From: Welwitschia mirabilis
Lineage: Eukaryota > Gnetophyta > Gnetopsida > Welwitschiales
Assembly (NCBI GenBank): GCA_051453625.1
Contig: JBOZIK010000001.1
Span: 169,837,296-169,901,295, forward strand
Length of the DNA stretch: 64,000 nucleotides
Direction: 5' to 3'
Made by a program: the position numbers and the translations under genes. Each line of letters begins with the position of its first letter. Within the stretch, counting starts at the first letter, position 1. The notes beneath the pieces are model-generated. The model searched no databases and had not been told where the DNA came from. It worked only from the letters and a program-made list of their open reading frames with translations. Below, piece by piece: positions 23,451 to 32,893 of the stretch.

Positions 23451-23814
23451 TTTTTTTAAAATATGTATATTAAACTAGGAAATTTACATCAAGGGGTGAA
23501 ACCGCCCGAGAATAACAATAGAACTTATCTGTTCATAACGGTGAAATAATCTACTAGTTAGTAAAGGGAAACTAAAACTGTAAGTCAAAAAGGGGTGAAA
23601 CTGCCCCTCGACAATGAAGTAACAAGAACTATCTATAGGGTTGCAAACACTAGTAGAAACGGACAAAATAAAACATAGAACTGCTAAAAGATGGAGGTAA
23701 ATATGCCCCTTGAAATTAGAACTTACAAATAAATCAGAGATAGATGGGAGAAGCCAAGAAGGGAGAGGATTACAATCCTCTATAGAAAGGAAACATATTA
23801 CCATGATTGTGTTT

Positions 23815-24510
23815 GAGGAGAAATATGCCTAGATCATTTGAGAGGACTTCAAATGCTTGATTTATTTTCTTAAATTCTTCAGCACCTGTTAGATTTTTAT
23901 CTGGATGGAGGTGAAGAGATTTCTTCCTGTAAGTTGATTTTATGACCTGGGATAGAGCTTAGTGAGAGAGACCTAGGGTAATAAATGAGCACCTTTTCAA
24001 CCCCTGAATCGTTGCCAGCAGCACCTCCCATCTGGCTTCATTCATGTCAAGATCTTTCTGAGGTTGGGGGAGGATTTCCATCAATGATGAGCCAGAAGTG
24101 GAGCTCTATGGAGAGCTGGGGCTTAAAGCTAGAGAAGGAGAGGGTTGGGCATGCCTACCTTATTCCTGAGGGTTAGGAGAAGAGTAAGCTAGAGATGGTT
24201 CTTGGGCTGGGTTAGGAGGATGCTCCTCGGGAGTCTTCTATTGGGCTGAGGGCGAAGACGATCCTTCTAAGTGACATGGGGATTAAGGCATCCCCTCTTG
24301 CTAGGGCTTGATTAAGTTTCCATTTCCTCAAAAGTAGGGTTCCTTATAGAAGAGGAACTTCTTGTGGATGTTCTCCTTGTGGGGTCTAGTAAGGACGAGG
24401 AGGAGGAGGAGGAGGAGGGAAAGCGACCTCTCTGGCCCGAGCTTCTTATGCTGCTCTCCATAGGGCCACGTTTAATTCTAAGTGCCTTGAGGAGTTCTTG
24501 CATTTGAGAA
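23815..24510 (-). pseudogene. Ser/Pro-rich linker plus DnaJ-type J-domain carried by the L1 copy
   Basis: On the minus strand a Ser-run linker (24,503-24,300, overlapping a GAG microsatellite) and ...LALSPSSP... (about 24,140) lead into DLDMNEARWEVLLATIQGLK, then CSFITLGLS. After one stop that fits a former CGA, the frame is IKSTYRKKSLHLHPDKNLTG followed by AEEFKKINQAFEVLSNDLG. That is a J-domain with helix II, the invariant HPD (codons at 23,907-23,899) and helix III. J-domains stimulate the ATPase of Hsp70 chaperones. Copy 1 has the same layout, so the domain was part of the copied RNA. Apart from the single stop the J-domain is intact here. Whether it was captured from a host gene or came with a linked element ORF is unknown. 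Confidence 0.7.
24396..24419. repeat. GAG/CTC microsatellite
   Basis: About eight tandem GAG triplets (plus strand). It encodes the Ser run (or Pro run in another frame) of the linker on the minus strand, and is weaker in copy 1 (around 17,290). Confidence 0.9.
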
Positions 24511-24842
24511 ATTGAATGAAAAAGTAATGGATACCTAAAATCTTATAACAATTTCCTGATTGAATGAAACATCGGTCCATAAGCTCTGCTCCAAATCCTT
24601 ATGGGGGCGGTAATGCCTTCTTGCTAATGTGTCTGCCGAGCAGTTTGGGAACCCCACCAAGAAAGAAATGGAGATCTTCTCGTTGGCCTCTGCTTTCATA
24701 CAGGATCTGCTCACCTTCTGCTGGGATCTCTAGTAGTTTAGAGAAAGATTCTTCAGAAATTTCTATTAGAATTCTTCAGAAAGTAGTGCGTCCTCCTCTC
24801 CATCACCTATAAAAGGGGGTGATATCAACCCCCATGTCTCCT
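24511..24842 (-). pseudogene. Plant transposon-protein-like segment between LINE ORF2 and the J-domain
   Basis: The minus strand reads EISEESFSKLLEIPAEGEQI and then FFLGGVPKLLGR...LMDRCFIQSGNCYKILGIH, matched in copy 1. The pattern resembles the 'putative plant transposon protein' family, as at 20,991-22,010 and 62,100-63,100, but the match is by eye. It lies between the LINE stop at about 24,843 and the Ser/Pro linker. It may form one fusion protein with the J-domain or be a separate transduced segment. Confidence 0.4.
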
Positions 24843-25995
24843 CTCAGTTTGTGCAAAAGGGATCCCTTCTCCACCGCCTGTATTTTTTCTCAAAGTGCCG
24901 GACATCCCTCGAAGAGGCCTGGGTTAGCAGACTCAAAAGTTGGAATGGCTCCCATGATGATTTTGATTTGAAAATGAGTGTAGATAATCTTCTTTGTTGT
25001 ATGTATAGGGAAGGGTAAGGGGCATTATTAAAAATTAAATTGTTTCTGATCTGCCAGATCTGCCAGAAAGTTAATTGAATCCCATCCAATAAATGCATGT
25101 CAGAGACACTGCAAGTTTGGTAGTACTTCATCATTATGGTAATTAATTTCTTATTCTAAATGCATTGATGAAAAAGATGATGAGCTGTTTCTGGATTAGA
25201 CTGACAGATGCAACAATTAGGATCAACTTAAAATCCCCTTTTAGATAATTGATCTCTTGTCAAAATTCGGTGATGTTCTTTTAGCCAACAGAAAACTTTA
25301 ATTTTTTTCTAGTATCTGTCCCCTCCCATACTTCTTGTAATTGTCCTGTTTGTTATACTTCTTGATAAGAATCTGTTTGGATGTTTTAGTCTAAGAAGTG
25401 TTTAATTCAGTAAGTTGTTGGTAAACTTTGCATAGATGTTTTATTAGATATGACACCCATGATCAATTATCCAGTTTCTATACTTGTGATTAATTAAGTC
25501 ACACTAGGGTTTCCCTCCTATTTGCAATCTCTTTAGCATCCTATGAGCTCTAGTAATAATACAATATTCGGGTTTTTGGATCCCCCAATATTTAGATTCC
25601 TTTGGATGGGCAATAATCTCCCATTTACAGAGATGTATTCGGTGGTGATCTTTTCCTCCTGACCAAATAAAGTCTTTTAAGATCATGTCAATTTTTTATA
25701 TGATATTATTTGGTGAGGCAATAATAGAAGCTATATACAAGAAAGATGAGATTAAACTTTAGCATTTGAGGAAAGAAAGTTGTTGTACTAAGAACTGTGC
25801 CTCCTTTGGGTAGATTCTAGAATATAATTCTAAGTACTTGTCTTATGCCAATTTCAAAGAGGAATGCCCAGGTAGATGTCCTATAGGTCTCCCAACTTTG
25901 TATTTAGAATTTACGTGATTTTGTCCCCTTTGATACATTGTCTGTCCAAGGTGTGTATTCCTGCTTTGTTCTAATTAGTACGAAACCCTGTTGCC
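24843..25995 (-). pseudogene. L1-type LINE ORF2, RT C-terminus and zf-RVT
   Basis: Minus-strand reading from 25,995: a KYLELYS block and QLSFLKCQSLISS-like traces, then MILKDFIWSGGKDHHRIHLC and KWEIIAHPKESKYWGI (25,686-25,504), the conserved RT thumb/connection of plant L1 elements. zf-RVT follows at about 25,310-25,170: KIKVFCWLKEHHRILTRDQL, then CCICQSNPETAHHLFHQC with its zinc ligands. The frame 25,134-24,844 gives FWQIWQIRNNLIFNNAPYPS, the usual end of ORF2. The 5' truncation at 25,995 lies within RT, as is common for LINE copies. A few stops and frameshifts are present. Confidence 0.8.
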
Positions 25996-26008
25996 TTATA
26001 GTGATCTT
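25996..26008. repeat. Target-site duplication, right copy
   Basis: TTATAGTGATCTT, identical to 16,318-16,330. Joining the outer flanks across it keeps the 3' ORF of the host Athila-like element in frame. Confidence 0.85.
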
Positions 26009-26830
26009 ATTTTAAAACCTTTAATTTGATGAAGATAAAAATGTGAGGGAATGTATTATAGATTATATTTCTATTCATCGGTTTCTTAGAGCTATAGCTA
26101 ATGCATTAGATATTTCTTATCATACTAATGGCTATAAATTAATGATTCTCATGATTTTGTATATAGGGTATTATCTATTCTAGATGATCTTAACCTTAGT
26201 CCTAGCCTTTATACCAATGGATCTTCTGTAAATCATCTTAAGCCATTTGATGTACTTTTTGCTTAGTACATTATGTCAAATATCTCAGGTAATACTCATA
26301 CATTCCATGCAATGTAAAATATATTAAGAATCCTTTATTTAGGCAAGGTCATGCTCCTTGTATTCCTTATATTATTTTTACCCATGTTTGTTATGCTTAT
26401 TCTTCTTCATGTTTTGTTGCCATTCCTTCAACCTTTATGATTTGATAGATTATTACATATCACTATCTTGAGTTTTGTAGGATTGACCATTTTTGTCATC
26501 TTTTCCATTTTTCTACTAATCTTAGAAATATTTGAAAGGTAGTAAGATTTTATGAGCATGTGTAACTATACTAGCTAATACCTTAGTGTGAAGCATGATT
26601 CTATCTTAGCTAAGATGGATGTGCTAAGATTGAGCATGAGATGTACAGATAGTTTCATTCTATTTATAGATTAACTTATACTTTTTATTCTATAATTTGG
26701 TTCTTCAAGATAAGATCGAGAAGTAGATTAGTCTGGTTTGTAAAGATCTATCATTATTATAGAGCACAGAGACCATGATGAAGATGAAAGTGGATCTTCT
26801 TCTCTTAAGCACTAGAGTGTTTTTTATATC
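26009..26830 (+). pseudogene. 3' ORF of the Athila-like element, second part
   Basis: The frame continued from 16,330 reads FDEDKNVRECIIDYISIHRF, then LRAIANALDISYHTNGYKLM, and after a frame change DFVYRVLSILDDLNLSPSLY with a following VNHLKPFDVLFA.YIMSN. Stops are TAG/TAA that fit Gln codons. The product is not recognised. Its position directly before the 3' polypurine tract and LTR B suggests the env-like ORF slot. Confidence 0.5.
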
Positions 26831-27431
26831 TTTTATGTACGTACTAAAGTACAAGCTTTCTTATGCTTCACTCTTATATATATCACTATATGCATTTCAT
26901 ATGTAAAATCAATGTGGTTTACCATCTTCATGTGTAAGATCGATGTGGTTCATTGTCTTTTATAAAACTAGATTATAGTATGATATTATGCCATTTTATA
27001 TTATCTAGATTATTTTATGTTTTTATTTTTATTTTGTAAATTAATAAAACTAATAGAATTTTTATTTTACTTTTTTTAGAGTAATGAATAAAGAATTAAA
27101 ATTCTTCTGTGTCTCTTCATTATATTTATCATCTACTATGACATATTTTTTTTCATGATTAATGGTATTATTACTTTTATATGTTGTTTTTTTCCACAAA
27201 GCCAACTTTAGACCCATAACCATTAAGATAAGCTATAGACATCTTGATCATTAATTCATATGGCTATATAAATGATGCAATTCCTCATGATCTAATAAAA
27301 TGATAAATATTTTAGGGTATTCCAATAAGAGGTCTAATATTACAACCTGTGGATGAACATCTAGATGAATCATAGGCTTCATGCTTTATTCCTCTTATCA
27401 TCATCACTCACATAGGATGTACAACAAGACT
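26831..27431. other. AT-rich spacer before the polypurine tract
   Basis: No coding trace recognised. It contains a small direct repeat of TAAAATC/GATCGATGTGGTT-type sequence at about 26,905-26,955. It is probably the 3' untranslated part of the Athila-like element. Confidence 0.4.
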
Positions 27432-27442
27432 AGTTGGGGGTG
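27432..27442 (+). other. Polypurine tract of the Athila-like element
   Basis: AGTTGGGGGTG is followed directly by TGATGAAGCC, a typical Tat/Athila polypurine tract and LTR start. It sets the likely 5' border of LTR B at 27,443. In LTR A the matching first 250 bases are not recognisable. Confidence 0.55.
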
Positions 27443-30400
27443 TGATGAAGCCTAAATTTTTAATTAAGTAAGGTATTAATAGTTATAATTTTTTATCATT
27501 TCTTAAAACTATAATATTGTACTTATAGTTATTTTTGTACATTTTAGGTGATAGGGTCCTTGTATTTTCAAAGAATTTAAAGTTATGCATTATGATTTAA
27601 TTTGAGACTACTTGCAATATCATGATCAAGATATTGAGATCGTAGGTGATAACATAGATCATGAAAGACGTTTTCAACCTATTAGTCCTAGAGATGTCTT
27701 AAAACCCTTTTCCACCATCATTTCTCATTTACTTACTAATGTGATAATTTTCACTTATTATTACATTAAATACATGAGATTAGATCACATTATGAATTAT
27801 CAAGATGTTAGTATCTTGAAAATTCACATTTGAGAATAGATAATTTATTTAATAATAATTATTTTTAAGTCAAATATGATGTTTTCATATAATATCAGTT
27901 GAAAGGAGTAAAATTTAGTTAATTTGTAATTATGGATTTTTGATGGTTGGTAGTGTTACTATCTATGGTTCTATAGCACCATTTCCTACTACAAATTAGC
28001 ATTGTAGCATCATGTAACTATTCAAATTTTGACAATGTAAATCACATGGTAAAAATTACAAGTTATAATAACTTCTTCACCTAAAATAGACCCTATAGCA
28101 TCTATGAAGTCCTCCTTCCTTAATGCTAAACTGCATAACTAGCTAGATCTACACATATTAAAGTACATGCTCTTAAATTTATTTCGAGATAGTTTCAACT
28201 GTTGGAAGGATTTCCAAACTAATTCTATCTATTATGTCCTCACTTTCAAGTTAATGTTCTCTCTACATTAGCTTTGGAAGATTTATCTATTCTTTATTCT
28301 TATCCATTGCTATAATATGTATCCATTTTTAACTATTTAAACCTCAAACAATTCATTTTTTATCTTTTTTCCTTGCATTTCCATTCATCCAGAAGGCATT
28401 ACAAGGGTGATGAAGTGCATATGAATAGACGATCTAGGAGGAGGAGAAGACATCAAATTTTATATGTATTTAGATTAAGGACTAATGTGAAGGAATGTCT
28501 TGCATCTTAAATCATTAAGTGTTATTTTTCTTTATATTTTTATACTTATGTTTACTTTATTTGTAAATTTTCATCAAATATTTATTTCACTTCAAATAGA
28601 TTTCTTATAGCATATTGCATATTTAGTGCTAACAGAATTGTAGAACATTTAGTACCTATCTGTCGTGTGGACGACACCGCCTTATTACCTTGGGTTGTGT
28701 GCCCATGCGATACCGTTAGCTCCATGGGTTACCTGTGCATGTTACCGAGGCTGTCGTCCTGTATGTCGTCCAGACGACAATGGGGACGACACATTGGACT
28801 GTGTGCCATCTGCATTAGACTGTGTGCCATCTGCTCGTCACCTGCGTAGCCCGTCGTCCTTGTTGTCGTCGAGACGACCATGGCCCGTTTGGCACTCGTT
28901 ACAATGCAATTTACTGCCGCAGTGCTATCATCCCACCCGTCGTCCACACAACAGTGGGGACGAATTATATGATTTTACCTAGTTGGTAATTATATTTCAA
29001 AGAAATCACATGTTCTAATCCTATTTTTTCTTCCATTATTCTCATTTCCTTTAGTACGTTTTCTTAAGATCCTATCTCTTTTCTTAAGTAATAGATAACA
29101 AAATTTTCTTTTCTTCTTTCCAATAGCATCAATATGGCACATGCATATGTTGGTTTCTTAGTTCAGTTTGGCATATGCATATGTTATTTTCTTAGTTCTA
29201 AATTTAAATTATTTATTTTTTACATTATTACTTCTCTTTTATTTCTACCCTTCTCACTTGAAGTAAAACTAGCTAATTTGTTTTAAACATATTTCTTTTT
29301 TTGCAACTCCAATTGCTTGAAATTTTGTTAGTAGATTCCTATCATGATTTAAAATATTTTATATCTTGTGCATGTAAACTCAAATTTAGCCTCAAAATTC
29401 TTTTGTTCACCATTTACAATTGAGTTGTAGTTTAACATAAAAAAGTTTTTAAATCTTAATTTTTCCATTTCTGCACATTGAATTTTTTTTGTCAATATTG
29501 ATATATTTTTAAAAATTTAAGATCCAATTTTTTTAAATACTTTTGGAATATAAAATATATTTTTCAAGTCTTATAATTTTCTTAATATTCTTGGTTAAAG
29601 TAGGATTGACCATAGTTATTGCAGATTTTTTCTGGATTGTGTGTTTCTTATTGATTTCAATTGATTTTAGATGATATTGAATATTTATCTCTAGAGACTT
29701 GTTTTAAGACATATTCTGAGTGTTCTAAAAAGTTCTAAATTCTCTTCCTTGAGTTTATTATCCTCTTTTTTTACTTTTTGTTCATGCCTTATTTTTTAAC
29801 TCAAACTAACATAAAATTGACTAAGTTTATTTTGATTGCATAAACATTTACATGTTGGTTGGTTTTCATCAGTTAGTTATTAATTTATAATGTAGTTTAG
29901 ATGCTACATCACTTTTATAGCTTATTACATGCTTAATTAAGAGTTATTATTCAAGTCAAATGTATTGATATGTAGTAAAAATATTATTAGCTTTAATTGG
30001 GTTGCTATGTTAGTTGGAATAATCATGTTTTAAAAGTGCTATATTTTAATTCTAAGTTGTTTAATAACTAGTATAGAGTGGAATAATATGTTTTAATGAT
30101 TCATATGAATATCTTTTATATGAATTCAAGAAGTGAAAGTTTTTAGGAAAATCATTTTAGCATAAAGAATGAATTAAGCGATTTTGATAGCATTAACTTT
30201 TTTAGTCATTTGTTTTAGTTATAAATGATCAGTTACAATAATTTTAGTCATTTATAGAAGATAATTTATTTTTTAATTTTAGATTTCTTTTTATTCAAAC
30301 CATATGGAATTTTACTTTTTTTACAAGTAATTCTTGACGTTAATTATATGTCATGTGTTGTAGTTTCATAAAAGTCATTGAAAGGTAGTTATTTTATCAT

Positions 30401-30640
30401 GTAAATTGATAGTTTAATTAAAAATGAATAAATTTTTTATAAAACAATCTATGTCAAATATCCGTTGGTTTAATACCCATGTGCTTCTAGTACATACGCA
30501 ATTTGACCTAGGAGATTTATTTATGCTTTATTATGAATTACTTATGCTTGATTTTATTTCCTTAAGTTATGTACAAATACTTTTATAGAGACTTAGAGCA
30601 TAATCTTCTTATTTTAAAAATCTAGTTATTCCTTCATTCA
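27443..30640 (+). repeat. 3' LTR (LTR B) of the Athila-like element
   Basis: Homologous with LTR A from 27,695 onward; the 5' start is placed by the polypurine tract. It lacks the SINE of LTR A. It carries the CpG-rich insertion at 28,660-28,965 and a roughly 43-bp tandem duplication at 29,130-29,190 (two copies of a (C/T)ATGCATATGTT...TTTCTTAGTTC segment; single in LTR A). Homology with LTR A stops near 30,640, next to the primer site in LTR A. Confidence 0.65.
28660..28965. mobile_element. CpG-rich dyad-repeat insertion (foldback/MITE-like, unclassified)
   Basis: About 300 bp of high-GC, CpG-rich DNA inside very AT-rich LTR B; absent from LTR A. The ends form an imperfect inverted repeat: TGTCGTGTGGACGAC (28,661-28,675) against the complement of GTCGTCCACACAACA (28,939-28,953). 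Near-perfect palindromes GTCGTCCAGACGAC (28,765-28,778) and GTCGTCGAGACGAC (28,865-28,878) lie exactly 100 bp apart, each followed by (A/C)ATGG, and the end repeats fit roughly the same spacing. A 21-bp direct repeat containing GACTGTGTGCCATCTGC occurs twice in tandem at 28,794-28,835. No target-site duplication is clear. Open frames on both strands reflect lack of AT-rich stops and are not supported as genes. Confidence 0.6.
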
Positions 30641-31528
30641 TCCATCTAGATGTAAGCTTAAATGTTTTAGGTATAAGTTACAAGTAAGATTGAACATTTA
30701 ATTGTAAACTCCTAGTTTGGTAGGAGCTACTAATGGTTCTTCATTTAACTAAGAAAATTGGTGATCTTGGAAAGTGTGGTATAGTCTATAATGAATTAAC
30801 TTGTTAAAAAAATAAAATTATGATGCACTCAATGGAATTAATATCAAACTATGTTTTTCTTATGAATTAATAGATGATATAAAAAGTTATATTAATTAAT
30901 ATTAGTATTACAGTGTATTATTGAAAGCAGTATGTGATGCATAAAAAGATTTTTAAAATATATTTTTGAATTCCCTTGGATAAACACATGATGTAGAGCA
31001 TCGCATCATTTGAGATTAGCTATTTAAACAAAATATTTTAGTTTTTAACTCTTCAATATGTCATGTAAATGAATAAGAAATTTTCTAGCTTCTTTATTTA
31101 GCATATTTTCTCAAGAACCACCTTATCAAAGTAGGAGTTATTTGGATAAAGGATTATATGATAATTATGTATCTAAAACATAGGTAAAGATTGAAAAAAC
31201 CTTATATATCTTAAAATGTAAATGGAATATATTACAAATGTAAAGATGAAATTAAAAATGGTTTTTAAGATAGTTATTACATATTATATCTTCATAATTA
31301 TTTTTGATATAATAAAGAAATAGCACCAAAACTGATGTTATAGATTTATCACAGTTCTACTTTATTTTTAAGTTAAATCATGAAAATAAAAATTAAACAT
31401 ATCAAAAAAATGTAATTAAAAAATTTCATGTATGATATGGTACAGAAAGAACAATATTATATTATTTGACAATTGATGTTAATTTGGCTTTTTTCCCTTT
31501 GATATTGCTATATAAATCCTTTGCTTGT
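30641..31528. other. AT-rich stretch, nothing recognised
   Basis: Flanking DNA between LTR B and the next element. No coding trace, terminal repeat or RNA gene seen. Confidence 0.5.
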
Positions 31529-32880
31529 TGTTCATGATATAGTACAATGAATAAAATAGACTAGGTAAATACCCAGTATTATTCTCTCTACAGGGATAAT
31601 TGTGTTAACTTGATAAAATTTACACAAGTTTTTGCTATCTTGCAATTACAATTTAAGAAAGAATAAAAGAGAGAAGTGGAGAATTTTATTGAAACTTTCT
31701 TGGAGAGGTAGGGCAGTGAACTAGCTTTAAGGTTTAACTTGATTCATCCTCTAATGCTTCTTTTATTCAAAAATATCCTATGAATTTCTAAAATATATTT
31801 AAGCTATTAAGTAGTAATGGATTAGGTCATGGTAACATAATCTCATTCATCATATGAGGAGTGATGAACTTGAAAGTAACTGAGTCCTTTACATACTTTA
31901 AACAAACATGGAAAGTAAGGATTTAAAATGCTCAAAATCCATTAAGTAAAAGAGATTTAAAACAACTAACTAAATAATTCACTAAGGTAACAATATAACA
32001 TGATAAGGTAGTTATTACTTAAGTATTACAAGTACAGAGTTCTTTGCAATTTGAAATAAAAAAATAACTCCATGTATTAATTCCAAAAACACACATTACA
32101 TCAGTGGAAGAAGAAGGCTGGTAGGGACTTCTCAAGCTATTCTTAAAACAAGCTCGCTCCTAAAGAAATTTCTTAGAAGACCATATCTACTTGATGCTTC
32201 AAAGGTTCTACTACTTCACCAAAATAAAATATGTTACAAATGAGGGCTTAAGATCTTTTTATAAGTGATCATGAGGTGGGGGGTGATTATAAGCCTTTAG
32301 CTTATAGAATTAGTTAAGTGATTACAAAATATGTTATTTTGAGTTAGGTTGCATCTTTTTCATGTTGCATTGGGTATGGATCATCATGAGGAGCTCAACT
32401 CTTAACTTCTAGATGCCATTTCTTTTGTTAACTAATGATGCTATCATATGATTTCCATGTCATACGACTTAACACTACCACATGTTACTACTGCATGTCA
32501 TCATCATCACTGCCACATGTCATTGATGATGATAGTTATTTATAATGTGAAATATGATTAAGACCATAATTACATTCAGCTGAATTTTTCAAAACAAGTT
32601 TAGAATGTAAGAATTAAAGTGTTCTACCTTGAAGAGCTAGTCACATTAGTGACTTGAAAGGTGATGCCAGCATTTTACACTAAATAAGGTTCATCTTTTA
32701 TAGTGTTCTTTTGAATGAGATAATTATCCTAGAAATGTCATGAAAAGATGATAAGTTCATGATTATTATAGAAAAGTAATAGAAAACAAAATTTCATTAT
32801 AGACTAGTTATATTAACATCTTCTCTTAAGCTAAATTGGTCAATTAACTTGATTAAAGTGTTAATTTTTGTGTGTTAACA
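31529..32880 (-). repeat. 3' LTR of unit 1 (LTR C1)
   Basis: A 1,352-bp repeat with TG...CA ends: plus strand starts TGTTCATGATATAG and ends GTGTGTTAACA. It is homologous to 38,034-39,330 and 45,612-46,921. It lies directly downstream (minus strand) of a polypurine tract, so it is the 3' LTR. Confidence 0.8.
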
Positions 32881-32893
32881 CATCCCCTAACTA
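32881..32893 (-). other. Polypurine tract of unit 1
   Basis: The minus strand reads ...TTTAGTTAGGGGATG immediately before the LTR start TGTTAACACA. The same region is deleted at the middle LTR (junction near 39,330). Confidence 0.7.

Larger units (their letters stand above)
23451..25995 (-). mobile_element. L1-derived insertion, copy 2 (5'-truncated in RT, poly(A) tail)
   Basis: Minus-strand order from 25,995: RT C-terminus, zf-RVT, ORF2 tail, transposon-protein-like segment, Ser/Pro linker, J-domain, 3' region, TTAATATACATATTTT, A tail (plus T run 23,450-23,458). The right edge at 25,995 touches the right copy of the 13-bp duplication, whose left copy lies beyond copy 1 at 16,318-16,330. 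So the 5' edge belongs to copy 2 and the matching 3' edge to copy 1. The likely reading is one L1 insertion whose 3' half was later duplicated around the block at 18.2-23.4 kb. Confidence 0.7.
7118..30640 (+). mobile_element. Athila/Tat-type Ty3 retrotransposon, nested and about 23.5 kb long
   Basis: Two homologous long repeats (7,118-9,915 and 27,443-30,640) flank a tRNA-Asp-type primer site (9,920), gag, protease, RT, RNase H and integrase in Ty3 order (10.5-15.5 kb), a 3' ORF, and a polypurine tract (27,432), all on the plus strand. RT and integrase sequence blocks match the Athila/Tat branch, not chromoviruses. The integrase tail has the ALW-Y-T/TPI-M-PYKL block followed by the FNSH...LFP...LKSKWEGPF block. 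About 9.7 kb of the internal length is a later L1-derived insertion (16,331-25,995). All ORFs are broken and the element is long dead. Confidence 0.75.

Noticed and set aside
28665-28982. 105-codon plus frame and overlapping frames on both strands
   Set aside because: They arise because the CpG-rich insertion has few AT-rich stop codons. No motif, and several frames are open at once.
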